NCBI GenBank assembly: GCA_963457665.1
Contig: OY735231.1
Span: 37,496,906-37,560,905 of the forward strand
Direction of reading: 5' to 3'
Length of the DNA stretch: 64,000 bases
Source of the DNA: Thysanoteuthis rhombus
Taxonomy: Eukaryota; Mollusca; Cephalopoda; Oegopsida; Thysanoteuthidae
Below the pieces are notes generated by a model, which saw only the letters and a list, made by a program, of their open reading frames with translations, was not told the origin of the DNA and ran no database searches. Shown here one piece after another: positions 1-10,724 of this stretch (its first letter is position 1; each line of letters opens with the position of its first letter). The position numbers and the translations under genes were made by a program.

Positions 1-1179
1 TATTTTTAGTAGATATAAATCCTTCTATATCTTTATTTGATAAAACTTGAAATTTTTTTTCTTGTTAGATCTGTACATTAATGACTAGTAAAATTTCCTA
101 TCTGTTCAAAATTCCCAATAGTTTGGCTTTTTTTATTGTAAAAGAAGTGCTTCAAAAAGTTGTAAATTCATGATCGTATAATAATTCTCTTGAAATAAAG
201 AATTTGAATTCTTTACCAATATTACAGGTATTTCCCACGTTTTGAGAATTTGCTTTTAGGCCAAAAAGCAAAGATAATTTTTTTTTTTTTTTGTTTTTTT
301 TTGCAGCGAGCTGTGATAGAGGTAGTGCATACTCACTTCTTCCATCTCCAATCCCCCATTCTCCTGTATCTCTCACCATTCCAATCTCTGACAACTTCAT
401 AACCATTTTTAGGGGTTTAGGAATGTTCAAAAGAATTTCCAATATAAATTGATGATTGCTTCTTTGCTTTACCCCATTTTGGCTTACAAATTGTTTTTAT
501 GGGAATGCTTTACTTCTGGTAGCTGGGGGAAACCTGTATTTATAGTAGAATTTAATAACTCCTTTTTCTTTTCTTTATGAAACTGATTAGTACAGAGGAT
601 TCCGGTTTAATCATACTGCATTAGGACCAACGATTTTGTACTCAATAACCAGCTGGTCAAATCAATCAAACAACCTAATTTTTTCTATACAGAAAATGTC
701 TTTTTTTCCTTTTCTTTTTTTCAAGGGGAATAGCTTCCGCAGAAACGTCAAAGTCCCTTTTCTTTTTTACTTTTGAAATTTTACATTCAAGTTGAAAATA
801 TTTGAAAGTTGTTTTGAGATGAAGAAATTTCTTAAGAAATTCTGTCAGGTTTTATTTGAAAAATGTTAATACAGTAACATAGCTGCTTGGTCCAGATAAA
901 CAGTGCGTAATTAATGAAGCAAAATAGTGATGACTACTTACATTTGTGCTATTATGCAGCTGGTCCTAAAAACCGGAATCCACTGTGTTAACACTGCGTT
1001 TAGTAAAATGAGTAAAGGCTGAAATTACTGAATTATTAATTTTAGTAAAACTGACCCTGGTTTCAAGAACATAATGTGTCAGAGTTAAGTATAAATAGAT
1101 GAAGATATTTAATCCTTCTTTTCAAAAAAAAATATGAACTGAATTTTAATTTTGCATGAAATTGTTTTAAAAATTTCAG
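1..1179. other. Intron of gene 1 (left edge), no gene seen
   Basis: This A+T-rich stretch ends at a clear splice acceptor (tttcag, AG at 1178-1179). It contains a T-run at about 280-302 and a segment at 301-430 that recurs at 49305-49430, so the tempting ttttgcag acceptor inside it belongs to a dispersed repeat. I see no exon. The upstream exons of gene 1 must lie left of the window. Confidence 0.6.
301..430 (+). repeat. Dispersed repeat, copy 1 (second copy 49305-49430)
   Basis: The segment begins TTTTGCAG and continues through a pyrimidine-rich stretch containing TCTCACCATTCCAATCTCTG and then ACCATTTTTAGGG. The copy at 49305-49430 has the same order of words (TTTTGCAG, TAGAGGCAGTATGCA, TCTCTGATCAT, ACCATTTTAAGG). 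Both lie in the same orientation. The family is not identified. It mimics a 3' splice site, so exon predictions here should be distrusted. Confidence 0.55.
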
Positions 1180-1493
1180 AAAAAGAAAGTTCAGAGGAAG
1201 AGGATGATGCTTCTTCTACAAGCAGTAAGAAAAGTGGAGATGAATCAATAGAAACGGAAAAAGCAGATAATGAAGTAAGTGATGAAGCTGCAGTTGGGGC
1301 AGCAGCATCTGTTGAAGATGCTGACAACATCCCAACGGCAGAAGAAAATGTTGAAAAAGTATCAGAGATTAAGCAAGATGAATCGTCGGTTACTCAGGAT
1401 AATACCAAAGAAAGTCTTGCAGCAGATAAACCAGCCCAAGCAGTGGAAGCAGAAGCGACAACAGAATCAAAAGAACACAGTAAGGATGATTAA
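1180..1493 (+). CDS. Gene 1, proximal alternative terminal exon (acidic C-terminus)
   Basis: This is the 3' coding part of a gene whose body lies left of the window. The acceptor tttcag ends at 1179. The exon starts with AA, completing a codon split after its first base, and stays open for about 103 codons to TAA at 1491-1493. The product is highly acidic and Ser-rich (ESSEEEDDASSTSSKKSGDE near its start, KEHSKDD at its end), so it is probably disordered. No domain is visible. A 3' UTR with AATAAA at 1736 follows, which supports a terminal exon. The distal exon at 17139 enters in the same phase and has similar composition, suggesting alternative 3' ends of one transcript. Reading frame and splice site are seen directly. 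The link to the distal exon is inferred. The protein family is not recognised, and the acidic tail alone fits many nuclear, cytoskeletal or adaptor proteins. Confidence 0.8.
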
Positions 1494-1755
1494 AGAAAAA
1501 AAAAAATGGTTGTTGGAGATAAAACAAATCTCTCCTATTAACTTTGACTGCATTTGGTGCTTGTCTGTAAGATGCAGTGGTCACAGATGTATAATAATGC
1601 ACACAGTTTTTCTCTTTACACCATGTTGGACGTTTGGTCATTGCCTTATAAAAAAAAAAAAGAAGCAGCCGTTTATTTATTTCCTCCTTCACCCAACTGC
1701 TGCTGCTTGGCTTCTCAAAGACCCGATCATATTGCAATAAATACTTGAATACTTA
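1494..1755 (+). other. 3' UTR of the proximal gene 1 transcript form
   Basis: The stop codon is followed by an A-run (1495-1506) and about 240 bases of noncoding sequence up to a canonical AATAAA at 1736-1741. The cleavage position about 10-25 bases later is inferred. Confidence 0.55.
1736..1741 (+). terminator. Polyadenylation signal AATAAA
   Basis: A canonical AATAAA sits 243 bases after the TAA of the proximal terminal exon, at the expected place for a short 3' UTR. The hexamer is common in A+T-rich DNA, so its position is the main support. Confidence 0.55.
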
Positions 1756-2330
1756 ACATATTTTCTCTCTTAACACTGCAATCAACTTTGAGTGTAGTGT
1801 TAATTGACAGGCTTATCTTCCCTTAGTTCAATCATACTGGAAAAGACTGGCTTTTAATTAGCTATGTTATTAGAGTGGAAATTCTATTATCCTTTTTTTC
1901 TTGTTCTCAAGTGCAGTGTCAGTGATCTTCGCACCCTGCTCATAAATTCTTTTTCTTATAAGAAGAAAAATTTAAACACAAAATTCACCTAACTCCCCAA
2001 ATTAAAACTGCCCCTCCCATTGGTATGTATATATGTATGTGTGTATTGTATGTAAGTATATCTGAAGGGAAATTGGATTGAGAGCTATATTCACAAGAAA
2101 ATGGGTTTTCTTCCTGTAGCCATTTTTGTCTTTTTTTTTCTTTGTTAATAAAACTGTTTGAAAGAACTTGGATTGATTTTAAAAGACAAATTTCTGAATT
2201 GACAGAAATCAATTTTTTCACGTTAGTTTGTATACACTGTATTAAATAGGAACAGAGGGGATTTTACTTGTAGGTCAGATCAGATATGTTTTAATTTAGT
2301 GGTACTTTTCCCTGAACAATAATGTTATTA
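1756..2330. other. Noncoding, nothing recognised
   Basis: A+T-rich sequence between the proximal poly(A) site and a hairpin element. If the distal terminal exon is used, this is intron. Confidence 0.4.
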
Positions 2331-2455
2331 AGCATTGTCCTAGATGTTTATTTGGGATAAATTTTGGTAAAATTGAAAAAAAAAAAATATATATATATAT
2401 AAAACTTGAAAGTTTTACATTTTATTCAAATTTATCCCAAATCTCTAGCAATGCT
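2331..2455. mobile_element. Palindromic MITE-like hairpin with a (TA)n apex
   Basis: The left arm from 2331 (AGCATTG, then TTTGGGATAAATTT) is matched in reverse complement by the right arm ending at 2455 (AAATTTATCCCAAAT, then CAATGCT). The centre is an A-run plus (TA)n at about 2387-2402. Inverted arms around a short centre fit a foldback or MITE-type element. No transposase or target duplication was identified. Confidence 0.6.
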
Positions 2456-2867
2456 GATGGGGTAGTATATTCTATTTATAAGTGATCGGTGAAAAGAAAT
2501 TTTAGAATTCATTTGTTGGGGTGGTATGGGCTGAAATTTCTGCTAAAATTTTGTTGGTTACCATATATTATGGAAAATGTTAAACCATTTTAAATTATGT
2601 AAATATGAGTAGAGACTAAACTCTTGATTTAAAAAAGCAAAACAAAAACAAACCTCTTAGTGGTTAGGGAAGGGAGTATTTTTGTAATTAGGAATCAGCT
2701 CATACTAAATTGATGAATCTTTATGTATTTTTATAGATGTAAATTGAAGAAGAAATTAAACTTTACTTTATATAACTATTTTTGTCCAGTTTATAAATGA
2801 GATTAAAGTATAAGATTGTGGAAGGAATAATTGTTTTTGTAAAGTTTTTGTTGAAACTTTTGTCTAC

Positions 2868-3205
2868 AGCTTGGTTCATTTCTTAAACACTAGATTTTGG
2901 CCATTATACCCTACGGACATCTTCAGGTAATGAATGGTCTATTTTTGATCATTGTCTTGGAGATCACTTGGAACGTGTGCATTCTACTGTCTAATTTCGG
3001 GTGGGGTTGATTTTTGGTTCCAAACACGGTTGCTGATTGTAATTGGTGTCGAAAATCTGGAGTTAGTGCCATGTTGAGGGGCTTTTTTAGGGGCAAAAAA
3101 CATTGTCATCGGATACAAGGGTCAAAAATACATCCATTCATCCAACAGAAGATGAACGTAGGTTACAACAGACGAAACATGTTCAAGAAATGAACCAAGA
3201 TAAGG
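2868..3205. mobile_element. Short element with inverted ends carrying GAAGATG...AAGAAATGAACC
   Basis: The reverse complement of 2868-2930 reads CCTGAAGATGTCCGTAGGG ... GTTTAAGAAATGAACCAAG. The + strand at 3145-3205 reads CAGAAGATGAACGTAGG ... GACGAAACATG ... TTCAAGAAATGAACCAAG. These form imperfect inverted arms of about 60 bp around a 215 bp centre. The arms resemble the segment at 50790-50890 (CTGAAGATGG...GAAACATGTT). Penelope-like elements can have inverted terminal repeats and carry hammerhead ribozymes, so a Penelope-derived remnant is one reading, though no GIY-YIG or reverse transcriptase sequence is present. Confidence 0.45.
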
Positions 3206-3559
3206 ACTAAAGTCTAAACAAAACTCTACATTAATGATATTCCTCCATCTAAAAAAATTTCAGACAAATAATTGTTTTCAATCCCCAAATTTACAAACTG
3301 CTTTCTGTAGTCATGTCTCTTTCAATGTTTTCAAAAAACATTTGTCAAGTTGTACAAAATGTGAGGAAGCTTTCTGCTGCTCTTATTCTCACTCAAAACA
3401 TTTGTATTCAATGAATGTTTAAAAGTGCCTATTATTGTTGATGTTGGTCTTCCTTGCCCCAACATTCGAACCAGCAAAATAAAAATGTAGCCCCTGCTCT
3501 TTTTTTTTTCTCTCTGTCAGGAAAACTAAACTAGTAATATTATCCTGATGTATTTTATT
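3206..3559. other. Noncoding, nothing recognised
   Basis: The short open frame at 3234-3422 has no recognisable features. A GTTCGAAT-like word on the - strand at about 3463-3475 resembles a tRNA B box and could mark a further decayed SINE. Confidence 0.35.
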
Positions 3560-3755
3560 AAATGAGTCATTGTCAACCATTAGTATTTCTTTCAACTTAA
3601 TTCTAATTACTTCTCATTGCAACTACTTAGATTGTCAGTATATGGCAGTGATTAAACTGTGCAGATCAGGGGTAAAGAATAAGATCTGGGCAAGTCTTGA
3701 ACTCACATCCCTTTTACCTTGGAAGTAAAGCAACTAAAACTAGCTTTCCAGGGGA
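3560..3755 (-). mobile_element. tRNA-derived SINE, - orientation
   Basis: Read on the - strand it has a tRNA-like head with a B box (GTGAGTTCAAGACTTGCC), a body, and the tail TTAAGTTGAAAGAAATACTAATGGTTGACAATG (positions about 3598 down to 3566). The same tail order occurs in the copies at 35518-35728 and 57310-57545. The A box is decayed. Confidence 0.6.
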
Positions 3756-4606
3756 AATTATGAATTCAATGGCATCTGTACATGGTTCTCTTTACCGTGT
3801 AAATTAAGCAGTGGTGGTAATAAAATAAAGTTACCTTGTTGATAATGTTCCCAGTATGGTATGAATCATAAGTTCATGATTTATAGAAAAACAATGAATA
3901 TGATACATTTTTTGGTAGTAATCACTTAAAAAACCTGAATTTTCAAAAAGCAAGTGTTAATACTGCTGGACATAAACTAATGATCAATCTAAAATAACCT
4001 TACATTGCAAATTAAACCCACCATTAAGAAAAATATTTAATAGTGAATTTGAAAAAAAAAAGAAGTTTTCCCTACTCATTGAGGGAAATGTATGTATAAA
4101 ATTTGAGTTCTTGCTATGAATGGTTGGGGGTGGGTGAGGGTGAATACATATAAATATCAAAACACATGAATAACCTAAACCCAGCAATAGTGTTCGAACC
4201 AGTCTGTTGTGGATAGCGGTGATTAATTAAGATGGAAGAAATACTAGTCATAAATAAAGCCTAAACAATTTCAAATGCATATACAATATACTTTGAATGA
4301 ATGCTTTGTTTGGTGAACTGTTCTTTGTTTTCAAATTTTGTATGAGTCAGAAACAGTGAATTTTAATTAAATTAAATTTTAACTTTCTATTATCAGTAGC
4401 ACTAGCTTATTTAAATGTAATATTTTAAATAACGATAACTTCTTCAAAATGTTTTGATCAGATAATGTTTTGATAAAGCATGTAAAAATACTAAAATGAA
4501 CATCATTGCAATATTTTAAATTATCTTTCAAAAACAATATTTGATTATAATTGGCAGTACCATTTCTTAAAATTACGTTTTTGTATTCAAGTATTGAACT
4601 TAAATA
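3756..4606. other. Intronic noncoding sequence with one SINE tail fragment
   Basis: Apart from a probable SINE tail at 4186-4262, nothing is recognised. No exon-like open frame with splice sites was found. Confidence 0.35.
4186..4262 (+). mobile_element. SINE fragment (B box-like word plus tail)
   Basis: GTGTTCGAACC is followed closely by ATTAAGATGGAAGAAATACT, the tail word seen in complete SINE copies elsewhere in the window. The body between them appears deleted. Confidence 0.4.
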
Positions 4607-4627
4607 GGCCTGCATTTTGTACATGAA

Positions 4628-4735
4628 GCACCAAAATACCTGCATTTCATACTCGTAGCATGTGAGATTTCATTTCAAAGAACTTGAAGGGATAACACAC
4701 TGTGGTGGTCATTTTAAAAAGCTAGAATGTTATTT
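4628..4735. repeat. Left boundary repeat of the satellite (matches 10058-10165)
   Basis: One monomer (TGCATTTCATACTCGTAGCAT) is followed by unique-looking sequence containing GGGATAACACACTGTGGT and TAGAATGTTA. The same order, in the same orientation, recurs at the right end of the array with scattered substitutions. Confidence 0.7.
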
Positions 4736-7130
4736 CTATCTTATGGCACCAAGATGCTTGCATTTCATGGCCGAATTATCTAGATGCCTGCATTTCATGT
4801 CTGTGGTACGTAAATCTTACTGGTGGCACTGAGATATCTGTATTTCATATCTCAGTTGCCTATTATTTTATATCCGAGGCACTGGAATGCCTGCATTTCT
4901 TATCTGAGGTTCCATAATGCCAGGATTCTATATCCTGAACATCTAAATGACTGCATTTCATATCTGAGACCTCAACATGCCAGCAATAGTGCCATAGAAA
5001 TGCCTGCATTTCATACATGAGGCTCCAAAATGCCTGCATTTCATACCCCAGTCACCAAGATACTGTACTTGTGTCACAGGTATGCCTGCATTTCATACAT
5101 GTACCACTAAGATCCTATATCTGTGGCATGGAGATGCCTGCATTTTATACCTTAGGTACCACAATACCTGCATTTTATATCTGAGGCAAGGAAATGCCTA
5201 TTTCATAACTGGGTGCCTAATAATTTCACACCTGATGCTCTTCAATAACAGCATTCTAAACCTTGGGAACTGAAATGCTCACATTTCATATATTAGGTAC
5301 CAAAACTCCTACATTTCATACCTGAAGGTCTGTAATGCTAGCATTTCATACCTAAGCCACCAAAAAATCCTATATTTCATTCCTGGGTTGCCTATTATTT
5401 TAAAACCTAAGGCATTGAAATACCTACGTTTCATACCCAAAGTTTAGTAATGCCAGCATCACATGTCTGGGGCAAGGAAATGCCTGTGTTTCATATCTGA
5501 GGCATAATAATTTCATACCTGAGGTTCTGTAATGCCAGCATTTTATACCTGGGGTACTGAAATGCCTACATTTCATACTTCAGGCACCAAAATGCTTGCA
5601 TTTCATACCTGGATGGCTAATAATTCCATACTCGAGGTTCTGTAATGCATGCATTCAATATATTGGGAGCCGAAATGCCTGCATTTCATACCTGAGATTC
5701 TGTAATGCTAACATTTCATACTTAAGGCACGAAAATGCCAGTAGTTCATACTGGGGATGTTGAAATGCTTGTATTTCATACCTATACATACTTATAATGC
5801 AGGCATTTTGGTGCCCTACGTATGAAATGTGGGCCTTTCAATGCCCACATTTCATACTTGAAGTTCTGTAATGCTGGCATTTCATACCTTTGTTACATAA
5901 TAATTTCATATATGAGGTTCCATAATGCCAGCATTTCATACATGGAGCATCAAAATGCCAGCATTTCATACCCAATTCATAGAAATGCATACATTCCATA
6001 CCTGGAGTTGTGTAATGCCAGCATTTCATACTTTGGGCACCAAAATGTTTGCATTACATACCTTGGTTTTCTAGTAATTTCATACCGATGCTCTGTAATG
6101 CCAGCATTCTTTACCTGGTGCATCAAAATGCCCGCATTCCATACTTCAGGCACCAAAATGCTTGCATTTCATACATGAGTTACCTAATAATTCCATACCT
6201 TAAGTTCCATAATGTTAGCATTTCATACTTGGGGCTTCAAAATGCCTGCATTTCATTAATGTGGTTTTATATTACTAGCCTTTCATACCTTAGGTTCTGT
6301 AATGCCAGCATTTCATACTTGGGGCTTCAAAATGCTTGCATTTCATACCTGGGTTGTCTGATGATTTCTTACATGAGGTTCCAAAATGCCAACATTTCAT
6401 ACCTCATTCACGAGATGTCTGCATTCCCTACCGATGGTTCTGTAATGCCAGCATTTCATATGTGGGGCATCTGAATGCCAGCATTTCACACCTGAGGTTT
6501 TGTGATGCCAGTATATACGTAGGGCATCGAAATGACAGCATTCTATACCTGAGGCTCCGTAATGCAAGCATTTCATAGGTAGGGCATCAAAATGACAGTA
6601 TTTCATACTTCAGATTCCAAAATGCTTGCATTTTATACCAGGGTTTATATAATGCTGGCATTCTATATCTAGGGCATAGAAGTGCAAGCATTTCATATCT
6701 GAGGTCCCGTAATGCCAGCATTCCATACTTTAGGGTCCAAAATGCTTGCATTTCATACATGGGTTGCCTAATAATTTCATACCCAAGGTTCTGTAATGCC
6801 AGCATTTCATGCCTTAGGTTCCACAATGTAAGCATTTTATACTTGGGGTATTAAAATGTCTGCATTTCATTAATGTGGTTTTGTATTGTGAGCATTTTAT
6901 TCCTAAGGTTCCGTAATGCCAGCATTTCATACTTGGAGCACCAAAATGGTTGCATTTCATACCTGGGTTACCTAATAATTTTATATGTGAGGTTCAATAA
7001 TGCCAGCATTCAGTACCTGGGGCATCAAAATGCCAGCATTTCATACCCAATTCTCGAGATGCTTGCATTCTATACCTGTGGTTCTGTAATGTCAGCATTT
7101 CATACGTGGGGCATCGAAATGCCAGCATTT

Positions 7131-7985
7131 CATACCTGTGGTTCCGTAATGCCAGCATTTCTTACTTGGAACACCAAAATGCTTGCATTTCATACCTGGG
7201 TTGCCTGATAATTTCATATGCAAGGTTCCATAATGCCAGCATTTCATACTTGGAGCACCGAAATGCTTGCATTTCATACCTGGGTTGTTTAATAATTCTA
7301 TACCTGTGGTTCCGTAATGCCAGCATTTCTTACTTGGAACATCAAAATGCTTGCATTTCATGCCTGGGGTTGCTTAATGATTTTATATGCGAGGTTCCGT
7401 AATGCCAGTATTTCATACCCAATTTTCAAGATGCTTGCATTTCATACGTGAAGTTCCGTAATGCCAGCATTTCATACTTGGAGCACCGAAATGCTTGCAT
7501 TTCATACCTGGTTTGCTTAATAATTCCATACCTGAGGTTTTGTAATGCCTGCATTTCATACCTGTGGTTCCGTAATGCCAGCATTTCTTACTTGGAACAC
7601 CAAAATGCTTGCATTTCATACCTGGGTTGCCTGATAATTTCATATGCAAGGTTCCGAGATGCCAGCATTTCATACTTGGAGCACCGAAATGCTTGCATTT
7701 CATACCTGGGTTGTTTAATAATTCTATACCTGTGGTTCCGTAATGCCAGCATTTCTTACTTGGAACACCAAAATGCTTGCATTTCATACCTGGGGTTGCT
7801 CAATGATTTTATATGCAAGGTTCCGTAATGCCAGTATTTCATACCCAATTTTCAAGATGCTTGCATTTCATACCTGAGGTTCCGTAATGCCAGCATTTCA
7901 TACCTGGAGCACCAAAATGCTTGCATTTCATACCCAGGTTACTTAATAATTTCATACCTGAGTTTTTGTAATGCCAGCATTTCTT
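7131..7985. repeat. 426 bp higher-order repeat, two copies, inside the satellite
   Basis: The word GGTTCCGTAATGCCAGC followed by ATTTCTTACTTGGAAC occurs around 7139 and again 426 bp later around 7565. Downstream words also recur at the same 426 bp offset (TGGGGTTGCT at 7365 and 7791, CCCAATTTTCAAGATG in both). Both copies contain the same order of about 14 variant monomers, so a multi-monomer block was duplicated as a unit. Related but shuffled blocks continue to about 8340. Confidence 0.8.
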
Positions 7986-9390
7986 ATTTGGGACACGAAA
8001 ATGCTTGCATTTCATACCTGAGGTTCCGTAATGCCAGCATTTCCTACTTGGAGCACTGAAATGCTTGCATTTCATACCCAGGTTACTTAATAATTCCATG
8101 CCTGAGGTTCCATAATGCCAGCATTTCATACCCAATTTTTTAAGATGCTTGCATTTCATACCTGAGGTTCCGTAATGCCAGCATTTCATACCTGTAGTTC
8201 CGTAATGCCAGCATTTCTTACTTGGAACACCAAAGTGCTTGCATTTCATACTTGGAGCACAGAAATGCTTGCATTTCATACCCGGGTTGCTTAATAATTC
8301 CATACCTGAGGTTCCATAATGCCAGCATTTCATACCCAATTTTCAAGGTGCCTGCATTCCATATCTGTGGTTCTGTAATGCCAGTAATTCATACGTGGCA
8401 CATCGAAATGATAGCATTTCATACTTCAAGTGCTGATATGCTTGCATTTCATTCCTTGGTTACCAAGTTATTTCATACCCGAGGTTACATAGTGCCAGCA
8501 TTCTGTACCTGGGGCATCAAAATGCCAACATTTCATATCTGGGGCTCCATAATGCCTGCATTTTATACCTGCTTTCCATACTTCAGGCTCTGGAATACCC
8601 GCATTTATTTTGTTCATGGAGATGCGAAGATGCACGCATTTCATACCCAAGGTTCTGTGATGCTAGTATCTAAGGTTCTGAAATGCCAGCATTTTATATC
8701 TCAGGTACTGAGATGTGTGTCTTTCATACCTGTGTCACCGAGATGCCTGCATTTCGTCTAGCACCTATATCCTCTACTTGAATCACAGAAAAGCCTGCAT
8801 ATTTGGGTTGCCTATTATTTTCATAGTTGAAGCACAAAAAATGCCTGCATTGCATACCTGGGTTACTGGAATGCCTGCATTTTATACCTGGGACATAGAT
8901 ATGCCTGCATTTCCAACCAATGGCACTGGAATGGTGCCTGCATTTCATACCTGAGGTTTTGTAATGCCAACATTTCATACCTGAGGCAAGGAAATGCCTG
9001 TATTTCATATCTAAGGCATAAAAATTTTATATTTGATGTTCCGTAATGCCAGCTTGTTATACCATCAAAATCCTCGCATTTCATATCTTGGATGCCACTA
9101 TGACTGCATTTCATATCTGAGAAATGCCTGCTCTTCATACCCGGAACACCAAAATGCCTGCTCTCTCTATCCGTGGCATCAAAATGCTTGCATTCCATAT
9201 CCAGGGTACCTAGATCCTATACTAATGGCACTGGGATGCTTTCATTTCATACACGATTCACCGAAATGCTTGCCTTTTAGCCTCCATAAGAGCATTCAAT
9301 ATTTGGGGCTCTGCAATGCCTGCATTTTATACCTAGGGGCACCGAAATACCCACTTTTCATACCTGAGACACCGAAATTCCTACATTCTA

Positions 9391-10026
9391 TACCTGGGGC
9401 TCCGTGATGCTTGCATTCCATACCTGGGGCTCCGTGATGCTTGCATTCCATACCTGGGGCTCCATGATGCTTGCATTCCATACCTGGGGCTCCGTGATGC
9501 TTGCATTCCATACCTGGGGCTCCATGATGCTTGCATTCCATACCTGGGGCTCCATGATGCCTTGCATTCCATACCTGGGGCTCCATGATGCCTTGCATTC
9601 CATACCTGGGGCTCCATGATGCCTTGCATTCCATACCTGGGGCTCCATGATGCCTTGCATTCCATACCTGGGGCTCCATGATGCCTTGCATTCCATACCT
9701 GGGGCTCCATGATGCCTTGCATTCCATACCTGGGGCTCCATGATGCTTGCATTCCATACCTGGGGCTCCATGATGCTTGCATTCCATACCTGGGGCTCCA
9801 TGATGCTTGCATTCCATACCTGGGGCTCCATGATGCTTGCATTCCATACCTGGGGCTCCATGATGCTTGCATTCCATACCTGGGGCTCCGTGATGCTTGC
9901 ATTCCATACCTGGGGCTCCGTGATGCTTGCATTCCATACCTGGGGCTCCGTGATGCTTGCATTCCATACCTGGGGCTCCGTGATGCTTGCATTCCATACC
10001 TGGGGCTCCGTGATGCTTGCATTTCA
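9391..10026. repeat. Homogenised 21-unit block with 30 bp and 31 bp monomers
   Basis: Twenty-one near-identical units begin TACCTGGGGCTCC and end TTGCATTCCA. Units 1-5 and 12-21 are 30 bp. Units 6-11 (9541-9726) carry one extra C (GATGCCTTGC) and are 31 bp. A G/A variant (CTCCGTGATG versus CTCCATGATG) is also blocked: G,G,A,G,A, then eleven A units, then five G units. The only other change is C to T in the last unit. This pattern is a signature of very recent expansion. Confidence 0.95.
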
Positions 10027-10057
10027 TACCTTACCAAGATGCCCATGGCACCGGTAT

Positions 10058-10165
10058 GCCTGCATTTCATACTTGTGGCATCTAAAATTTAATTTTATTG
10101 AACCTCTAGGGATAACTCGCAGTGGTTATCATTTTTCAAACCTTTCAAAGTTAGAATGTTACTTG
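10058..10165. repeat. Right boundary repeat of the satellite (matches 4628-4735)
   Basis: A last monomer (TGCATTTCATACTTGTGGCAT) leads into GGGATAACTCGCAGTGGT and TTAGAATGTTA, paralleling the left boundary segment. Confidence 0.7.
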
Positions 10166-10724
10166 AAATTCTATTTGAAACTTTTCCAATTCATTAACCA
10201 CTGCACCTTCAGGTATTCTGGACCTGAGCTCCGAGGGAGAACAGCTCAAATGATCAAAAAAAAAAATTTGTTCATTGACTACTGAAATGTTTTTGTCCTA
10301 ATTCATTTGATCTTAACAATTGGTTTCCAATATATTTTCAAGTGAAAGTAGGGAGTTGTCTCATGTCTGCCATAAAAAGAATACAATGCTTTATAGAATA
10401 GCACTTAACCTAAAATATCAGCCTTATAGTTTGAAAAGATTAATGTAAGCATAAAACCATCATATTTTTCAATTTGAATTTAAAATGGCCAATTTAAATA
10501 TTATGAAGAAGTTTTTAATTATGTAGGTTAGATTATTCAAAATTTCTCTAGTTCTGAATTAGATTTTATCAGTGTAAAACAATTTTCATAGAAGGTTAAT
10601 TTTTTAAATCTTTTTAAATTGTTGATTCTCAAATTACTGCACAGATTAACAGAGACTTGATTATTTATGTTATGAATAGATAAATTAGGGATTATTTGAC
10701 TTTGTGCAGTACTATGTACTGCAT

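Larger units (their letters stand above)
4607..10086. repeat. 5.4 kb satellite of about 30 bp monomers with AATGCnnGCATT core
   Basis: A nearly unbroken tandem array whose monomer, read on the + strand, runs GCATTTCATACCTG(A/G)GG, then (TTCCGT or CACCAA), AATGCCA/AATGCTT, and GCATTT again. Almost every monomer contains the dyad AAATGC-nn-GCATTT, so both strands look alike. Monomers are mostly 30 bp, with insertions of 25-30 bp variants such as GGGTTGCCTAATAATTTCATA. Because 30 is a multiple of three, long artefactual open frames occur on both strands (10-residue periodic ISYL- or MKCKHF-type peptides). I do not call these genes. Monomers are divergent at the left, more similar around 7-8.3 kb, and nearly identical at 9391-10026. 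The array lies in the intron between the two alternative gene 1 terminal exons. Confidence 0.95.

Noticed and set aside
1275..1280. GTAAGT inside the proximal terminal exon as a donor linking to 17139
   Set aside because: The site follows a complete codon (phase 0) and the base before it is A rather than G. Joining to 17139 would put the distal exon out of frame.
9391..10026. CRISPR-like regular array
   Set aside because: The 30-31 bp units abut directly without unique spacers, and the window is clearly eukaryotic. It is a tandem satellite.
5822..10092. Many long open frames on both strands over the 30 bp satellite
   Set aside because: They arise because the monomer length is a multiple of three and lacks stops in some frames. 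The peptides are 10-residue periodic, occur on both strands, and have no splice or start context.
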